A stretch of DNA of 30,676 nt from Caldilineaceae bacterium (GTDB lineage Bacteria > Chloroflexota > Anaerolineae > Caldilineales > Caldilineaceae), in the NCBI GenBank assembly GCA_019637645.1, contig JAHBVH010000094.1, positions 1 to 30,676 of the forward strand, given 5' to 3'. The translations under genes were made by a program, and so were the position numbers. Positions 15,233 through 24,225 of the stretch are shown piece by piece. Under the pieces are notes generated by a model. That model saw nothing but the letters and a program-made list of their open reading frames with translations, searched no databases and was not told the DNA's origin. Numbering within the stretch: position 1 is the first letter of the stretch; each line of letters starts with the position of its first letter.

Positions 15233-16648
15233 ATGGCTCTCAATTGTAGCACCCCCCAAGACGTAACCAAGGCGTTGGAAGAGAACAAGATCGAATTTGT
15301 TGATATCAAGTTCACCGATCTCTATGGTCAGTGGCAGCATTTTTCTCTACCCGTCGACTACTATGATGAAGAGGATCTATTCAAGAGTGGCTTAGGCTTT
15401 GATGGCTCTTCGATCCGCGGCTTCAAATCGATTGAAAGCAGCGATATGTTGTTGGTCTCTGATCCGACCACGGCCTTTATTGATCCGGTTTGCCAAGCAC
15501 CGACATTGAGCGTGATTGCCAACGTCTTTGAGCCGGGCACCTATGAGGTCTTCAGCCGCGATCCACGCAATGTGATCCGCAAAGCAGAAGCTTATCTGAA
15601 ATCAACCGGTATTGCTGATATCATGTTCTGCGGTCCGGAAGCTGAGTTCTTCATTTTTGACAAAGTGCGCTACGAAACGGGTCGCTATTCCAGCCAATAC
15701 GAAGTAGCTAGCGATGAAGCCGCCTGGAACACCGGTAGCTGGGGTCCCGGTCACAAGATCGGTTACAAGGGCGGGTATTTCCCGGTTTCTCCTTTTGATG
15801 CCTTTCAAGATATTCGCTCCGAGATGGTCACGGAAATGATTGCGGCTGGCCTCAAGGTCGAGCGCCATCACCACGAAGTGGCGACGGCTGGTCAGACCGA
15901 AATTGACCTGAAATTTGCGCCCATGGTGCAAATGGCCGACTGGATGCAGATCTACAAATATATTGTAAAGAATGTGGCAGCCAAGCACGGCAAGACGGCC
16001 ACCTTTATGCCGAAACCCCTCTTTGAAGACAACGGTTCCGGTATGCACGTCCACCAGAGCTTGTGGAAAGATGGCAAGCCGCTCTTCGCCGGTGATGGCT
16101 ATGCCGGTATGAGCCAAATGGCGCTTTGGTACATCGGTGGGATCTTGACCCACATCAACTCGCTCTTGGCCATCTGCGCCCCGACGACCAATTCCTATCG
16201 CCGGTTGGTGCCAGGCTACGAAGCGCCCGTCGTCATTGCGTACTCCGCCCGCAACCGTTCGGCGGCTTGCCGCATCCCGGTCTCTTCGCAATCGCCCAAG
16301 GCCAAGCGCATTGAATTCCGCTGCCCCGATCCGGCTGCGAATCCCTACCTGGCCTTCTCTGCCATGTTGATGGCCGGGCTCGACGGCATCCAAAAGCAGA
16401 TCGATCCCGGTCTGCCCTCGGAAATGGATCTCTTTGAAGGTGAAACCCTGAAGAAGGTCCGCACCGTTGAAGGGTCTCTCGATGCCGTTTTGGATGCTTT
16501 GGAAGCCGACCACGACTACTTAACGGCGGGTGGCGTCTTTAGCGAAGAGTTGATCGAAAACTACATCGGCTACAAGCGGGTTGCCGAGTTTGATGCCGTT
16601 CGCCTGCGCCCACATCCGCAAGAGTTCGTCATGTACTATGGCGTCTAG
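15233..16648 (+). CDS. glnA: Glutamine synthetase, type I
   Basis: The enzyme makes glutamine from glutamate, ammonia and ATP in the cytosol and acts as a dodecamer. The product has 471 residues, close to the GSI-beta length. Family signatures are GFDGSSIRGFKSIESSDM, CGPEAEFFIFD (metal-binding Glu), ERHHHEVATAGQTEID, FMPKPLFEDNGSGMHVHQSLW (ATP and glutamate site), and NSYRRLVPGYEAP. The usual adenylylation site NLYDLP reads EMDLFE here, so the modifiable Tyr is absent and GlnE-type control is unlikely. The ATG at 15233 is chosen because GGAGGAG lies 5-6 nt upstream; an earlier in-frame start at 15158 has no SD. The gene is followed by a 630-bp gap and a second, different glutamine synthetase. 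Confidence 0.97.
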   Translation: MALNCSTPQDVTKALEENKIEFVDIKFTDLYGQWQHFSLPVDYYDEEDLFKSGLGFDGSSIRGFKSIESSDMLLVSDPTTAFIDPVCQAPTLSVIANVFEPGTYEVFSRDPRNVIRKAEAYLKSTGIADIMFCGPEAEFFIFDKVRYETGRYSSQYEVASDEAAWNTGSWGPGHKIGYKGGYFPVSPFDAFQDIRSEMVTEMIAAGLKVERHHHEVATAGQTEIDLKFAPMVQMADWMQIYKYIVKNVAAKHGKTATFMPKPLFEDNGSGMHVHQSLWKDGKPLFAGDGYAGMSQMALWYIGGILTHINSLLAICAPTTNSYRRLVPGYEAPVVIAYSARNRSAACRIPVSSQSPKAKRIEFRCPDPAANPYLAFSAMLMAGLDGIQKQIDPGLPSEMDLFEGETLKKVRTVEGSLDAVLDALEADHDYLTAGGVFSEELIENYIGYKRVAEFDAVRLRPHPQEFVMYYGV

Positions 16649-16769
16649 GCGGGTAGGCTAAAGGTGCGATAGCTGCTCCAGCGACGGAGCAGGAGAGCAC
16701 TTTCGTAATCTACTCCCCTTTGATGGCTTTAGCTCAGGCGACGGCGCTGTCCCTGCATACTTATTAAAT

Positions 16770-16817
16770 AAGGGTGACAAGCGCGTACATGAACCGTAGT
16801 ACGCGTTTGTTGCCCTT
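16770..16817 (+). terminator. Probable terminator after the first glutamine synthetase
   Basis: A 19-nt arm (16770-16788) pairs with 16799-16817 with three mismatches around a 10-nt loop, and a T-rich stretch CTTGGTTTGG follows. The position is 121 nt after the stop codon. Confidence 0.5.
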
Positions 16818-16903
16818 CTTGGTTTGGTGAGTTCATGATATACTGCCAACATAAAAGCTGGCTCGCCCACCAAACCAACGTGAGTGAACTCTTCTGTTTT
16901 AGG

Positions 16904-16977
16904 TGTCACGCAGTTGGTTGGTACGACCAGAGAGCTGACCGGTTTTCCCAACCGGTCAGCTCTAGTATTGCGTAAGT
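16904..16977 (-). repeat. 75-bp palindromic repeat family, copy 2 (reverse orientation)
   Basis: The element is 74 bp. On the minus strand it reads ACTTACGCA, stem AGAGCTGACCGGTT/AACCGGTCAGCTCT, then CTGGTCGTACCAACCAACTGCGTGACA. The tail matches copy 1 (CTGGTC-N4-CCARYCAACTGCGT). The stem differs at several positions but the pairing is kept. Confidence 0.85.
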
Positions 16978-17278
16978 CCTGATGCAGTGAGCCGCAACTC
17001 ATCTACTGCACAAATTACGTTTACTTTCAATCCAAAACACTGATTTGATTGCACATCATGGTACGCAGATGGCCTTGGCTCTCTGGGGTCGTTGATGGAG
17101 GATTCTCCATCAGCCGCATGCGCGTCAGCGGTGTGATTTGGTAGTAGCGCCCTACCAAATTAATACGAACGAAGCGATGCTGAGCGATCAGCGTGAATCA
17201 ACTTCTCCAGCAAACTTGCGTTTTTGCATTTTTTCTTTCAACCAAGCAGTTCTGCTGGGAAATTACAGGAGAAAAGTC

Positions 17279-18625
17279 ATGGCCATCAACTACACTGCTG
17301 AACAGCTTGAACGTGTGGATGAACTGATTAAGCGCAATGACATTCGTTTTATTCGCCTCCAGTTTTCCGATATCATGGGCGTGGCGAAACATGTCACCAT
17401 TCCCATTAGTCACTGGGACGACGCCATTGAACATGGGGTCTGGTTTGATGGCAGTTCGGTCGAAGGGTTTGCACGGATTGCCGAAAGTGACATGTACCTA
17501 GCCCCCGACCTTTCTACCTTTGCAGTGGTGCCTTGGGACATGGATCTCTCTACCGCGCGCGTCATCTGCGATGTCTATACCCCCGACGGGGATCCCTTTG
17601 CCGGTGATCCACGCAACATTCTGAAACGCCAATTACAGCGGGCCGTTGATATGGGTTATTCCTATCAGGTTGGCCCCGAGCTAGAGTTTTTTCTCTTCAA
17701 GCGGCATAGCGATGGCTCTTTGTTACCGCTCGAACCCCATGATCATGCCGCCTACTTTGATGTGAGCACCGATCAAGCCAACAATGTGCGGCGCCAAATG
17801 GTCGATGCCCTCCAGGCATTGGGGATTCGCGTCGAAGCCTCGCATCATGAAGTGGCTGTCGGCCAAAATGAGATCGATTTTGGCTATGGCCCGGCCCTCA
17901 CCACCGCCGACCATGCCATGACCTTTCGCATTACGCTCAAAGCGGTTGCGCAGAAGAATAATTTGCACTGTACCTTTATGCCTAAACCCATTGCGGGCAT
18001 TGCTGGCTCGGGCATGCACGTCCACCAAAGTCTGTGGTCGATCGCCAAGCAGGATACGGCCATGTATGATCCAGACAACGAATATGGCCTGAGCGAAGTC
18101 GCCCAATATTTTATTGCCGGTCAGCTGGCCCATGCCCGCGCCCTCGCACCGATCATTGCCCCCTTGGTCAATAGCTATAAGCGCTTGGTGCCGGGCTATG
18201 AAGCGCCGGTCTATATCTCGTGGGGGCGCACCAATCGCAGCGCGTTGATTCGCATCCCCCGGGTAACCCGAGGCCGCTACAAGAGTACCCGCTGTGAATT
18301 GCGCTGTCCGGATCCCAGTGCTAACCCCTATTTGGCCTTTGCCGTGATGTTAGCCGCAGGGCTAGATGGCATTGAGAAACGCATGCCCCCCCCACCGCCC
18401 GCCGAAGAAGATCTCTATCATGTCGATGGCGTGCGCGCGGGGCTGGAAACGCTCCCTGGCGATCTGGGCGAGGCACTCGAAGAACTCCAGGCCGACGAGG
18501 TGATCCAAGCCGCCATGGGCCAACATGTCTACGAACGCTATGTCGAAGCAAAAACCCAAGAGTGGAATGAATACCGCCTCTATGTCAGCCAATGGGAACT
18601 AGACCGCTATCTAACGCGATATTGA
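17279..18625 (+). CDS. glnA: Glutamine synthetase family protein, type I (GSI-alpha-like)
   Basis: This is a second type I glutamine synthetase of 448 residues, shorter than its neighbour and without the roughly 25-residue insertion typical of the beta form. Signatures are IMGVAKHVTIPI, VWFDGSSVEGFARIAESDM, VGPELEFFLFK, EASHHEVAVGQNEIDF, FMPKPIAGIAGSGMHVHQSLW and NSYKRLVPGYEAPVYISWG, so the catalytic site looks complete. The ATG at 17279 has AGGAGAAAAGTC directly upstream; a longer in-frame start at 17138 lacks an SD. This form is usually feedback-inhibited rather than adenylylated. A role as a gamma-glutamyl ligase on another amine cannot be ruled out by eye. The transcript ends at the strong hairpin at 18643. 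Confidence 0.95.
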   Translation: MAINYTAEQLERVDELIKRNDIRFIRLQFSDIMGVAKHVTIPISHWDDAIEHGVWFDGSSVEGFARIAESDMYLAPDLSTFAVVPWDMDLSTARVICDVYTPDGDPFAGDPRNILKRQLQRAVDMGYSYQVGPELEFFLFKRHSDGSLLPLEPHDHAAYFDVSTDQANNVRRQMVDALQALGIRVEASHHEVAVGQNEIDFGYGPALTTADHAMTFRITLKAVAQKNNLHCTFMPKPIAGIAGSGMHVHQSLWSIAKQDTAMYDPDNEYGLSEVAQYFIAGQLAHARALAPIIAPLVNSYKRLVPGYEAPVYISWGRTNRSALIRIPRVTRGRYKSTRCELRCPDPSANPYLAFAVMLAAGLDGIEKRMPPPPPAEEDLYHVDGVRAGLETLPGDLGEALEELQADEVIQAAMGQHVYERYVEAKTQEWNEYRLYVSQWELDRYLTRY

Positions 18626-18642
18626 TGACAGTGTCTGTTAAA

Positions 18643-18692
18643 TAATGCGGCCAACCGCCTGGCGCTGAAGCGCCAGGCGGTTGGCCGCATTA
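18643..18692. terminator. Perfect 23-bp bidirectional hairpin between converging genes
   Basis: The 50-nt segment is a perfect inverted repeat with 23-bp arms (TAATGCGGCCAACCGCCTGGCGC and complement) and a TGAA loop. It lies between the second glutamine synthetase (plus) and the phosphotransferase (minus). A/T flanks on both sides make it suitable as a terminator in both directions. Confidence 0.8.
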
Positions 18693-18698
18693 CATGGT

Positions 18699-19793
18699 TC
18701 AGAGCAGACCCGAAATCCGCTCTTTTTCCAGCGCCAATGTAGCGAGGCGGCCACAATCGCGCACCACTTGATCCAACCCGGCAAAACGCGCATCGTGGGT
18801 AAGCCCCTGGCGGTAGCGCGCATAGATCTGCTGGATAATAACGGCTATCTTAAAGAGCCCATAGACGTAGTAGAACAGCGGCTGTGGGACCGCTCGACCG
18901 CTGGTCTCCCGATAGCGCTCTAGAAGCGCTTGCCGATTCAGGTTACCGGGCAAGGCGGTTAACCCAAACATAGCCTGCAACGAGGGTGGGTCATTCGCCT
19001 CGATCCAATACCCCAAGGTCGTCCCCAGATCCATCAACGGGTCTCCAAGCGTGCACATCTCCCAATCTAACACGGCAATGACACGCGTCAGGTCCGTGGG
19101 ATCTAGGATCAGATTATCATACTTATAATCGTTGTGGATCAAGGTCGCGCCACGATCATCGGGCAGATGCTGCTCTAGCCAGGGTATGATTGCTTCCAAC
19201 GACGCCACGTCATCGGTTTGGGCCGCGCGATAACGGCGCGTCCAGCCGCTAATCTGGCGCGCCGTATAGCCCTCGGGCCGCCCCAAGTCCGCCAAGCCCG
19301 CGGCGGCCACATCCAACGCGTGGATCTCGGCTAGCGTATCAATGGCCTGGTACGAAAGCTGCTGCATGAGTGTGGCAGAAAGCGTGAGATCCGCGGGGGG
19401 ATTGGCACGCAAGATCAGCCCACGCACGCGCGCCATCACATAGAAGGGCGCGCCGATCACGCTTTCATCCTCACAATAGAGCAAAGGTTGTGGCACCTTG
19501 GCATAGACCCGCCGTAGCCCGGCCAACACCTTGTACTCGCGGCCCATGTCATGGGCGGATTTAATATTGGCCCCAAAAGGGGGACGGCGCAAGACCAATT
19601 CCTGAGACCCCATCCGCAGCAGATAGGTCAGGTTAGAGTAGCCACTCGGGAATTGTCCGATCACCAAAGGGCCTTGGCTGTTGGGCAAATGGGCCGCCAA
19701 ATACACTTCTAAACGCTGTAGATCCAGCTCTTCTCCTGTACGTACATGCGTTGGTTGGTCAATCAACGTTTTCTTCTCCCTGTCCTCATTCAT
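18699..19793 (-). CDS. Phosphotransferase family protein (APH fold, ACAD10/11-like)
   Basis: This is a 364-residue soluble protein of the aminoglycoside-phosphotransferase/choline-kinase fold. The nucleotide loop reads GYSNLTYLLR near residue 52-61. The catalytic loop is IHNDYKYDN with His220, Asp222 and a metal-binding Asn, and the second metal site is LDWEMCTLGDP (Asp243). These features and the LVLRRPPFG strand are those of the subgroup related to the kinase domain of human ACAD10/11, which phosphorylates 4-hydroxy-acyl-CoAs; no acyl-CoA dehydrogenase is adjacent here. I prefer the ATG at 19793 because GAGG lies 9 nt before it; an ATG five codons upstream (19808) is also possible. It is not expected to be an antibiotic-resistance enzyme. 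Confidence 0.9.
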   Translation of the reverse strand: MNEDREKKTLIDQPTHVRTGEELDLQRLEVYLAAHLPNSQGPLVIGQFPSGYSNLTYLLRMGSQELVLRRPPFGANIKSAHDMGREYKVLAGLRRVYAKVPQPLLYCEDESVIGAPFYVMARVRGLILRANPPADLTLSATLMQQLSYQAIDTLAEIHALDVAAAGLADLGRPEGYTARQISGWTRRYRAAQTDDVASLEAIIPWLEQHLPDDRGATLIHNDYKYDNLILDPTDLTRVIAVLDWEMCTLGDPLMDLGTTLGYWIEANDPPSLQAMFGLTALPGNLNRQALLERYRETSGRAVPQPLFYYVYGLFKIAVIIQQIYARYRQGLTHDARFAGLDQVVRDCGRLATLALEKERISGLL

Positions 19794-19808
19794 TCTGTAT
19801 AACCTCAT

Positions 19809-20205
19809 CGGCTTCTCGTCGCGGCTGCATAGACGACCAGTATCTTCAAGCTACAAACTGATGAACAACTGTACAAGCAGTGCGCTTCAGCGTCGCTTAC
19901 CCTGGTAGTCACAGGGCTTCAGCCGGTGACTTTGTGCCGTGGTGCGCTAGGTGCTTTTGATGTATACTTGTCGATGGCGGTCGCAGCCACCCGCCTTATC
20001 AAAACAAACCGTGCTCATCCGCGCGTGCGAAAGACAGACCAGCGAACGAAACCGAGTTGTGCAACGGCACATAATCGCTCCTTACAGGCAGGATCGGCTA
20101 CCCGTAACGAGCGGTCGGTTGTAACGAAAGCGGGCAAAGGGCCTTGCGAAGATCGACGGGTATGGCTTGAACACGTTGAGCACACATCTAAAGGATAATT
20201 GTAAC
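19809..20205. other. Intergenic region between phosphotransferase and queuosine-precursor transporter
   Basis: About 400 bp between divergent genes. A compact hairpin AGTCAC-A-GGC/GCC-G-GTGACT lies at 19907-19931. A possible extended -10 TGTATACT lies at 19961-19968 in the plus direction, which would give the transporter gene a leader of about 230 nt. I looked for a preQ1 riboswitch in this leader and did not find one. Short open frames here lack SDs. Confidence 0.45.
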
Positions 20206-20892
<687 letters not shown>

Positions 20893-20893
20893 C

Positions 20894-20931
20894 CACTAGC
20901 CCTGTGCCATGACCATGGCACAGGGCTAGTG
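20894..20931 (+). terminator. Hairpin terminator after the YhhQ-like gene
   Basis: CACTAGCCCTGTGCCAT (20894-20910) and its exact complement (20915-20931) enclose a 4-nt loop directly after the stop codon. No T-tract follows, but position and stability support termination. Confidence 0.7.
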
Positions 20932-21050
20932 CACAAGGCTAACATATACAAAAAGCACAGTGGCACGCCCTTGCATGAGGGTGCCACTTGGTAGCGTTTG
21001 CCACCGCATCGCGATGGCGTGCAACTTAAATAATCAAGGAGGAAGCAGTT

Positions 21051-22190
21051 ATGGATCTCAATATGCTCGGGGCGTATGGTTCCTGGGCCGCGGCCTTGCT
21101 CGGTGAGGAACCGGGCGAACTTTCGTTGCGCAACTCACGGTGGGATGATCTCGAAATTTGGCGAGCGGCGGCTCACGAACGCATGCGCCACCGGCTGGCT
21201 GCGCCGGTGGTGACGACGCCCCCCACTGCCACGGTGGAACACCAGTGGACTTATGACGGACTTGCCATCGAAGCACTCTCCTGGCAGCTCCCTTATGGTC
21301 CGCGGACCCAAGCCCTCCTCCTCAAACCGGCCAATGCCACGGGTAAATTACCTGCGGTAATGGCGTTCCATGATCATGGCGGCAAGAAGTTTTTTGGCTA
21401 TCATAAAATTACCCGAACCCCCGAGCCGCTCCATCCCCTCATCCAACAGCATCAGGAGCGCTACTATGGGGGGCTGGCTTGGGCCAATGAACTCGCCAAG
21501 CGCGGGTATGTTGTCCTCGTCCATGATGCCTTCCCTTTTGGCAGCCGCCGCATTTTGTTAAAGGATGTGCCGCCTGCCATTCGCGAGGAGACCACCGACC
21601 CCGCGTGGGACGATGCCGCGGGCATCTTACGGTATAACCAGTGGGCGGATACCCATGAAGCAATTGTGGCCCAATCCCTCTTCTCGGCTGGTACCACCTG
21701 GCCCGGTGTCTGGCTGACGGATGACCAACAAGCCCTCCATATCTTGCAGGCGCGTGACGATGTGGATGCCAGTCGGATTGGCTGCTGCGGGCTTTCGGGG
21801 GGTGGCATGCGCACCACCTTTTTGGCCGGTCTTGAGCCAGGAATTGCAGCGGCTGTTTGTGTGGGCATGATGACGACCTGGCGTGATTATCTGCTCTACA
21901 AATCCTATACGCACACCTGGATGATCTTTGTGCCGCTCTTGCCCCAAGATTTCGACTACCCCGAAATTCTGGGCCTCCGCGCCCCCAAGCCAACCTTCGT
22001 GCTCAATGACGTTGAGGACCAACTCTTTACCCTGCCAGAGATGGAACGCGCCAACGTGATCCTACGCGAGGTCTATACCAAGGCGGGTGCTGCGGATCAC
22101 TATCGCTGTTCATTCTATCCCGGGCCGCACAAATTTGATCGAGCCATGCAAGACGATGCCTTTGGCTGGCTGGATCGCTGGCTGAAATAA
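21051..22190 (+). CDS. Alpha/beta hydrolase (dienelactone hydrolase/acetyl esterase-like)
   Basis: This 379-residue serine hydrolase probably cleaves an ester, such as an acetyl group on a sugar. The nucleophile elbow is GLSGGG with Ser249, the acid is Asp320 or Asp323 in LNDVEDQLF, and the catalytic His is His360 in YPGPHKFD. The oxyanion segment is AFHDHGGKKFFG (about 105-116). It lacks a signal peptide and is probably cytosolic. CAAGGAGG lies 9 nt before the ATG. It is the first of seven co-directional enzymes up to 29476, though a repeat element and a 175-bp gap separate it from the next gene, so it may be its own transcript. The physiological ester is unknown. Confidence 0.88.
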   Translation: MDLNMLGAYGSWAAALLGEEPGELSLRNSRWDDLEIWRAAAHERMRHRLAAPVVTTPPTATVEHQWTYDGLAIEALSWQLPYGPRTQALLLKPANATGKLPAVMAFHDHGGKKFFGYHKITRTPEPLHPLIQQHQERYYGGLAWANELAKRGYVVLVHDAFPFGSRRILLKDVPPAIREETTDPAWDDAAGILRYNQWADTHEAIVAQSLFSAGTTWPGVWLTDDQQALHILQARDDVDASRIGCCGLSGGGMRTTFLAGLEPGIAAAVCVGMMTTWRDYLLYKSYTHTWMIFVPLLPQDFDYPEILGLRAPKPTFVLNDVEDQLFTLPEMERANVILREVYTKAGAADHYRCSFYPGPHKFDRAMQDDAFGWLDRWLK

Positions 22191-22194
22191 AAAG

Positions 22195-22270
22195 AGTTAC
22201 ACAAAGCTAGCGCGGTCAGGTTTGGCAGACCTGACCGCGCTTCGGTGATACGCCGATCCTAGCGCGTAAG
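22195..22270 (+). repeat. 75-bp palindromic repeat family, divergent copy 3
   Basis: The 76-bp element starts AGTTACACA and ends GCGCGTAAG. Its central stem AGCGCGGTCAGGT/ACCTGACCGCGCT (22209-22241) and its total length match copies 1 and 2. The tail (ACGCC-N8-GCGTAA) is recognisable but diverged. Sitting 5 nt after the hydrolase stop, it probably also acts as a terminator. Confidence 0.65.
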
Positions 22271-22365
22271 CCTAAAATCATTACCCATTTTTCACCAGAG
22301 AGGCGACGGATGCTTTCAGGATAAACCGGCACAGCGTCCGCCACCGAATAGATCGGATCGCAAAG

Positions 22366-23283
22366 ATGAGTGTACCAAAACAAATTTCCCAAGTTGGTTT
22401 TATTGGCCTCGGTGCCATGGGGCGAGGCATGGCCAGTTCGCTCTTGCGCGCCGGCTTTACCGTCCACGGCTATGACATTAATCCAGCCGCAGTAGCGCAA
22501 GTTGTCGCGGCGGGGGGACAAGGCGCAGCAACCGTGGCCGCAGCGGCCCAAGGAGCGGATCTCTTGGTGATTGTCGTTCTCAACGCCGATCAGGTGACGG
22601 AAGTCTTATTTGGCCCAGGAGGCGCGGCCGCGGCCTTGGCGAAAGGCACGATTGTCCTCGTCTGCAGCACCGTAAGCCCTTCCTTTGCCCGCCAAACGGC
22701 CACCACCTTGGCGGCACAAGGGTTGTTCATGCTTGATACGCCGATTAGTGGCGGCACAGCCCGCGCGGCCGAAGGCAAGCTCAGCATCATGGTCGCGGGC
22801 GCGGATGAGATTATCGCCCAAGCGCAACCAGTGCTGGACGCCATGGCCGCGCACGTCTATCGCATGGGCAGCGAACCGGGGCTGGGTTCTACGATGAAGC
22901 TCGTCAACCAGATTCTTGCTGGCTCGCAAATTGCCCTGGCCGCTGAAGCCCTCGCCTTTGGCGTGCGGGCAGGGTTGGATTCTCGCCAGATCTATGAAGT
23001 GATCTCGAACAGCGCAGGCAATTCCTTTATGTTCCAAAACCGGGTGCCGCACATGATCGACGATGACTACACGCCCCACAGCGCGGTGGAAATCTGGGTA
23101 AAAGATCTGGGGATCGTCCTCGAGACGGGGAAAGAGATGCGTTTTCCGCTCTTCTTTGCCGCCCTGGCCCATCAACTTTTTATGAGCGCCTCTGCTGCCG
23201 GTCATGGCCGCTTGGACGACGCCGCCGTGGTCAAAGTGTTCGAGCAATTGACAGGGGTTTCGGTAGCGGGGAAGGAGGGGTAG
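22366..23283 (+). CDS. NAD(P)-dependent beta-hydroxyacid dehydrogenase (3-hydroxyisobutyrate dehydrogenase family)
   Basis: This is a 305-residue cytosolic dehydrogenase. The N-terminal Rossmann motif is GFIGLGAMGRGMASSLLRAG (residues 11-30), with Asp37 in GYDINP. The substrate-binding motif DTPISGGTARAAEG starts at Asp124 and the catalytic Lys is Lys178 in STMKLVNQ. The C-terminal helical domain is complete and length is normal. Family members oxidise 3-hydroxyisobutyrate, tartronate semialdehyde, L-threonate or similar sugar acids. The next gene, RraA-like, points to sugar-acid or hydroxy-oxo-acid breakdown rather than valine catabolism. No good SD precedes the ATG at 22366, so the exact start is less certain than for its neighbours. 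Confidence 0.93.
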   Translation: MSVPKQISQVGFIGLGAMGRGMASSLLRAGFTVHGYDINPAAVAQVVAAGGQGAATVAAAAQGADLLVIVVLNADQVTEVLFGPGGAAAALAKGTIVLVCSTVSPSFARQTATTLAAQGLFMLDTPISGGTARAAEGKLSIMVAGADEIIAQAQPVLDAMAAHVYRMGSEPGLGSTMKLVNQILAGSQIALAAEALAFGVRAGLDSRQIYEVISNSAGNSFMFQNRVPHMIDDDYTPHSAVEIWVKDLGIVLETGKEMRFPLFFAALAHQLFMSASAAGHGRLDDAAVVKVFEQLTGVSVAGKEG

Positions 23284-23285
23284 GC

Positions 23286-23334
23286 AGAGGATAGAGGATA
23301 GAGGATAGAGGACAGAGGACAGAGAACAGAGGAC
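23286..23334. repeat. Heptamer tandem repeat, seven copies
   Basis: The unit AGAGGAT/AGAGGAC is repeated seven times (23286-23334); six copies fit AGAGGAY and one reads AGAGAAC. It lies between the dehydrogenase stop and the RraA-like start. The change from T- to C-ending units along the array suggests stepwise slippage. Confidence 0.95.
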
Positions 23335-23427
23335 GGGTTTCTTCGTGTCTCTTTGTTTGTCTAAAGTAACCTAAATTTTCGTGGTTTATTGATATCCGCA
23401 ACTGTTTGAAAACAGAAAAGAGAAGCG

Positions 23428-24108
23428 ATGACGCACCTGGTTGATCCGAAAGTGATTGAAGGTTTACGAGAATTTGATTCGGCGACGGTTTTTAATGCTT
23501 TGGTCAAGAAATTTGGCCTGCCCAATGAAGAGTATACCGACCATACGATTCGCTGCCTCCTGCCAGAGCTAGGCACCGTGGTCGGCTATGCGGCTACTTC
23601 TGAGGTGACGACCAATGACGCCGACTCGCCAGCCTTGGAATGGATCGAGTACTACGCCTATTTGGAAGAGACAGCCAAGACCCTGGGCGGGCCGCTGATT
23701 GCCGTCATGAAAGATGTGGATGCGCGACCAGGGCGCGGGGCCAGTTTTGGCGACGGCATGGCGACAGTGCACAAGCGCTTAGGCGTTGTCGGCACCATTG
23801 TCGATGGCACCGTGCGCGATCTCGTGGGGATTCGACGGGTTGGCTTGCCCATCTGGGCTTGGGGCGCGGTGCCCGGGCATGGGGTCTTTCATGTGACACG
23901 CTTCCAGACACCGGTCACGGTGGGACAATTGCGCGTCCGCCCTGGTGATCTGATCCTGGCCGATGGCGATGGCTGTGTGCGGATTCCACCCGAACACGCC
24001 GCCGAGATCTTGCAAGTAGCGGGCGAAATTCGGAGTTGGGAAGCGGGGATCTTTGCTTTCTACCAAGCACCTGATTTTAGTGTCCAAAAAATGCGTGAAC
24101 GCCGATAA
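23428..24108 (+). CDS. RraA-like family protein (HMG/CHA-type aldolase or decarboxylase)
   Basis: This 226-residue protein has the RraA fold shared by the RNase E regulator RraA and by class II 4-hydroxy-4-methyl-2-oxoglutarate aldolases and oxaloacetate decarboxylases. The metal and pyruvate-binding motif is complete: GASFGDGMA with Asp109, then GTIVDGTVRDL with Arg130 and Asp131, as needed for aldolase or decarboxylase activity. It is longer than RraA itself (about 160 aa), with N- and C-terminal extensions typical of the enzyme-like group. That and the neighbouring dehydrogenase favour a catabolic enzyme that cleaves or decarboxylates a 2-oxo acid. AGAGAAG lies just before the ATG. The heptamer repeat upstream may affect its expression. 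Confidence 0.9.
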   Translation: MTHLVDPKVIEGLREFDSATVFNALVKKFGLPNEEYTDHTIRCLLPELGTVVGYAATSEVTTNDADSPALEWIEYYAYLEETAKTLGGPLIAVMKDVDARPGRGASFGDGMATVHKRLGVVGTIVDGTVRDLVGIRRVGLPIWAWGAVPGHGVFHVTRFQTPVTVGQLRVRPGDLILADGDGCVRIPPEHAAEILQVAGEIRSWEAGIFAFYQAPDFSVQKMRERR

Positions 24109-24225
24109 GACACCAAGCCTCTTTGACATTTTACAGGCGACCGGCGGACGCGCTTGTGACCACGCGATCGAGCCCTGGTGGCCGCACTGTAGATGGCAAA
24201 AGACGCTAGAAGAAGAGGACAAACC

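Larger units (their letters stand above)
16649..17278. other. Intergenic region between the two glutamine synthetase genes
   Basis: This gap of 630 bp contains three strong hairpins and one repeat-family copy. AAGGGTGACAAGCGCGTAC at 16770-16788 pairs with 16799-16817 (a few mismatches) and is the most terminator-like. TTGGTTTGGTG (16819-16829) pairs with CACCAAACCAA (16868-16878), and a GATATACT -10-like box lies between these arms. The repeat copy lies at 16904-16977. No gene is seen. The two glnA genes are therefore probably transcribed separately. Confidence 0.55.

Noticed and set aside
15602..16513. Long minus-strand open frame (303 codons) across the first glutamine synthetase
   Set aside because: It is a shadow of glnA, whose motifs are all intact on the plus strand.
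19809..20205. Possible preQ1 riboswitch or other known structured RNA before the YhhQ-like gene
   Set aside because: I could not find the preQ1 core or any other motif I know; only a generic hairpin is present.
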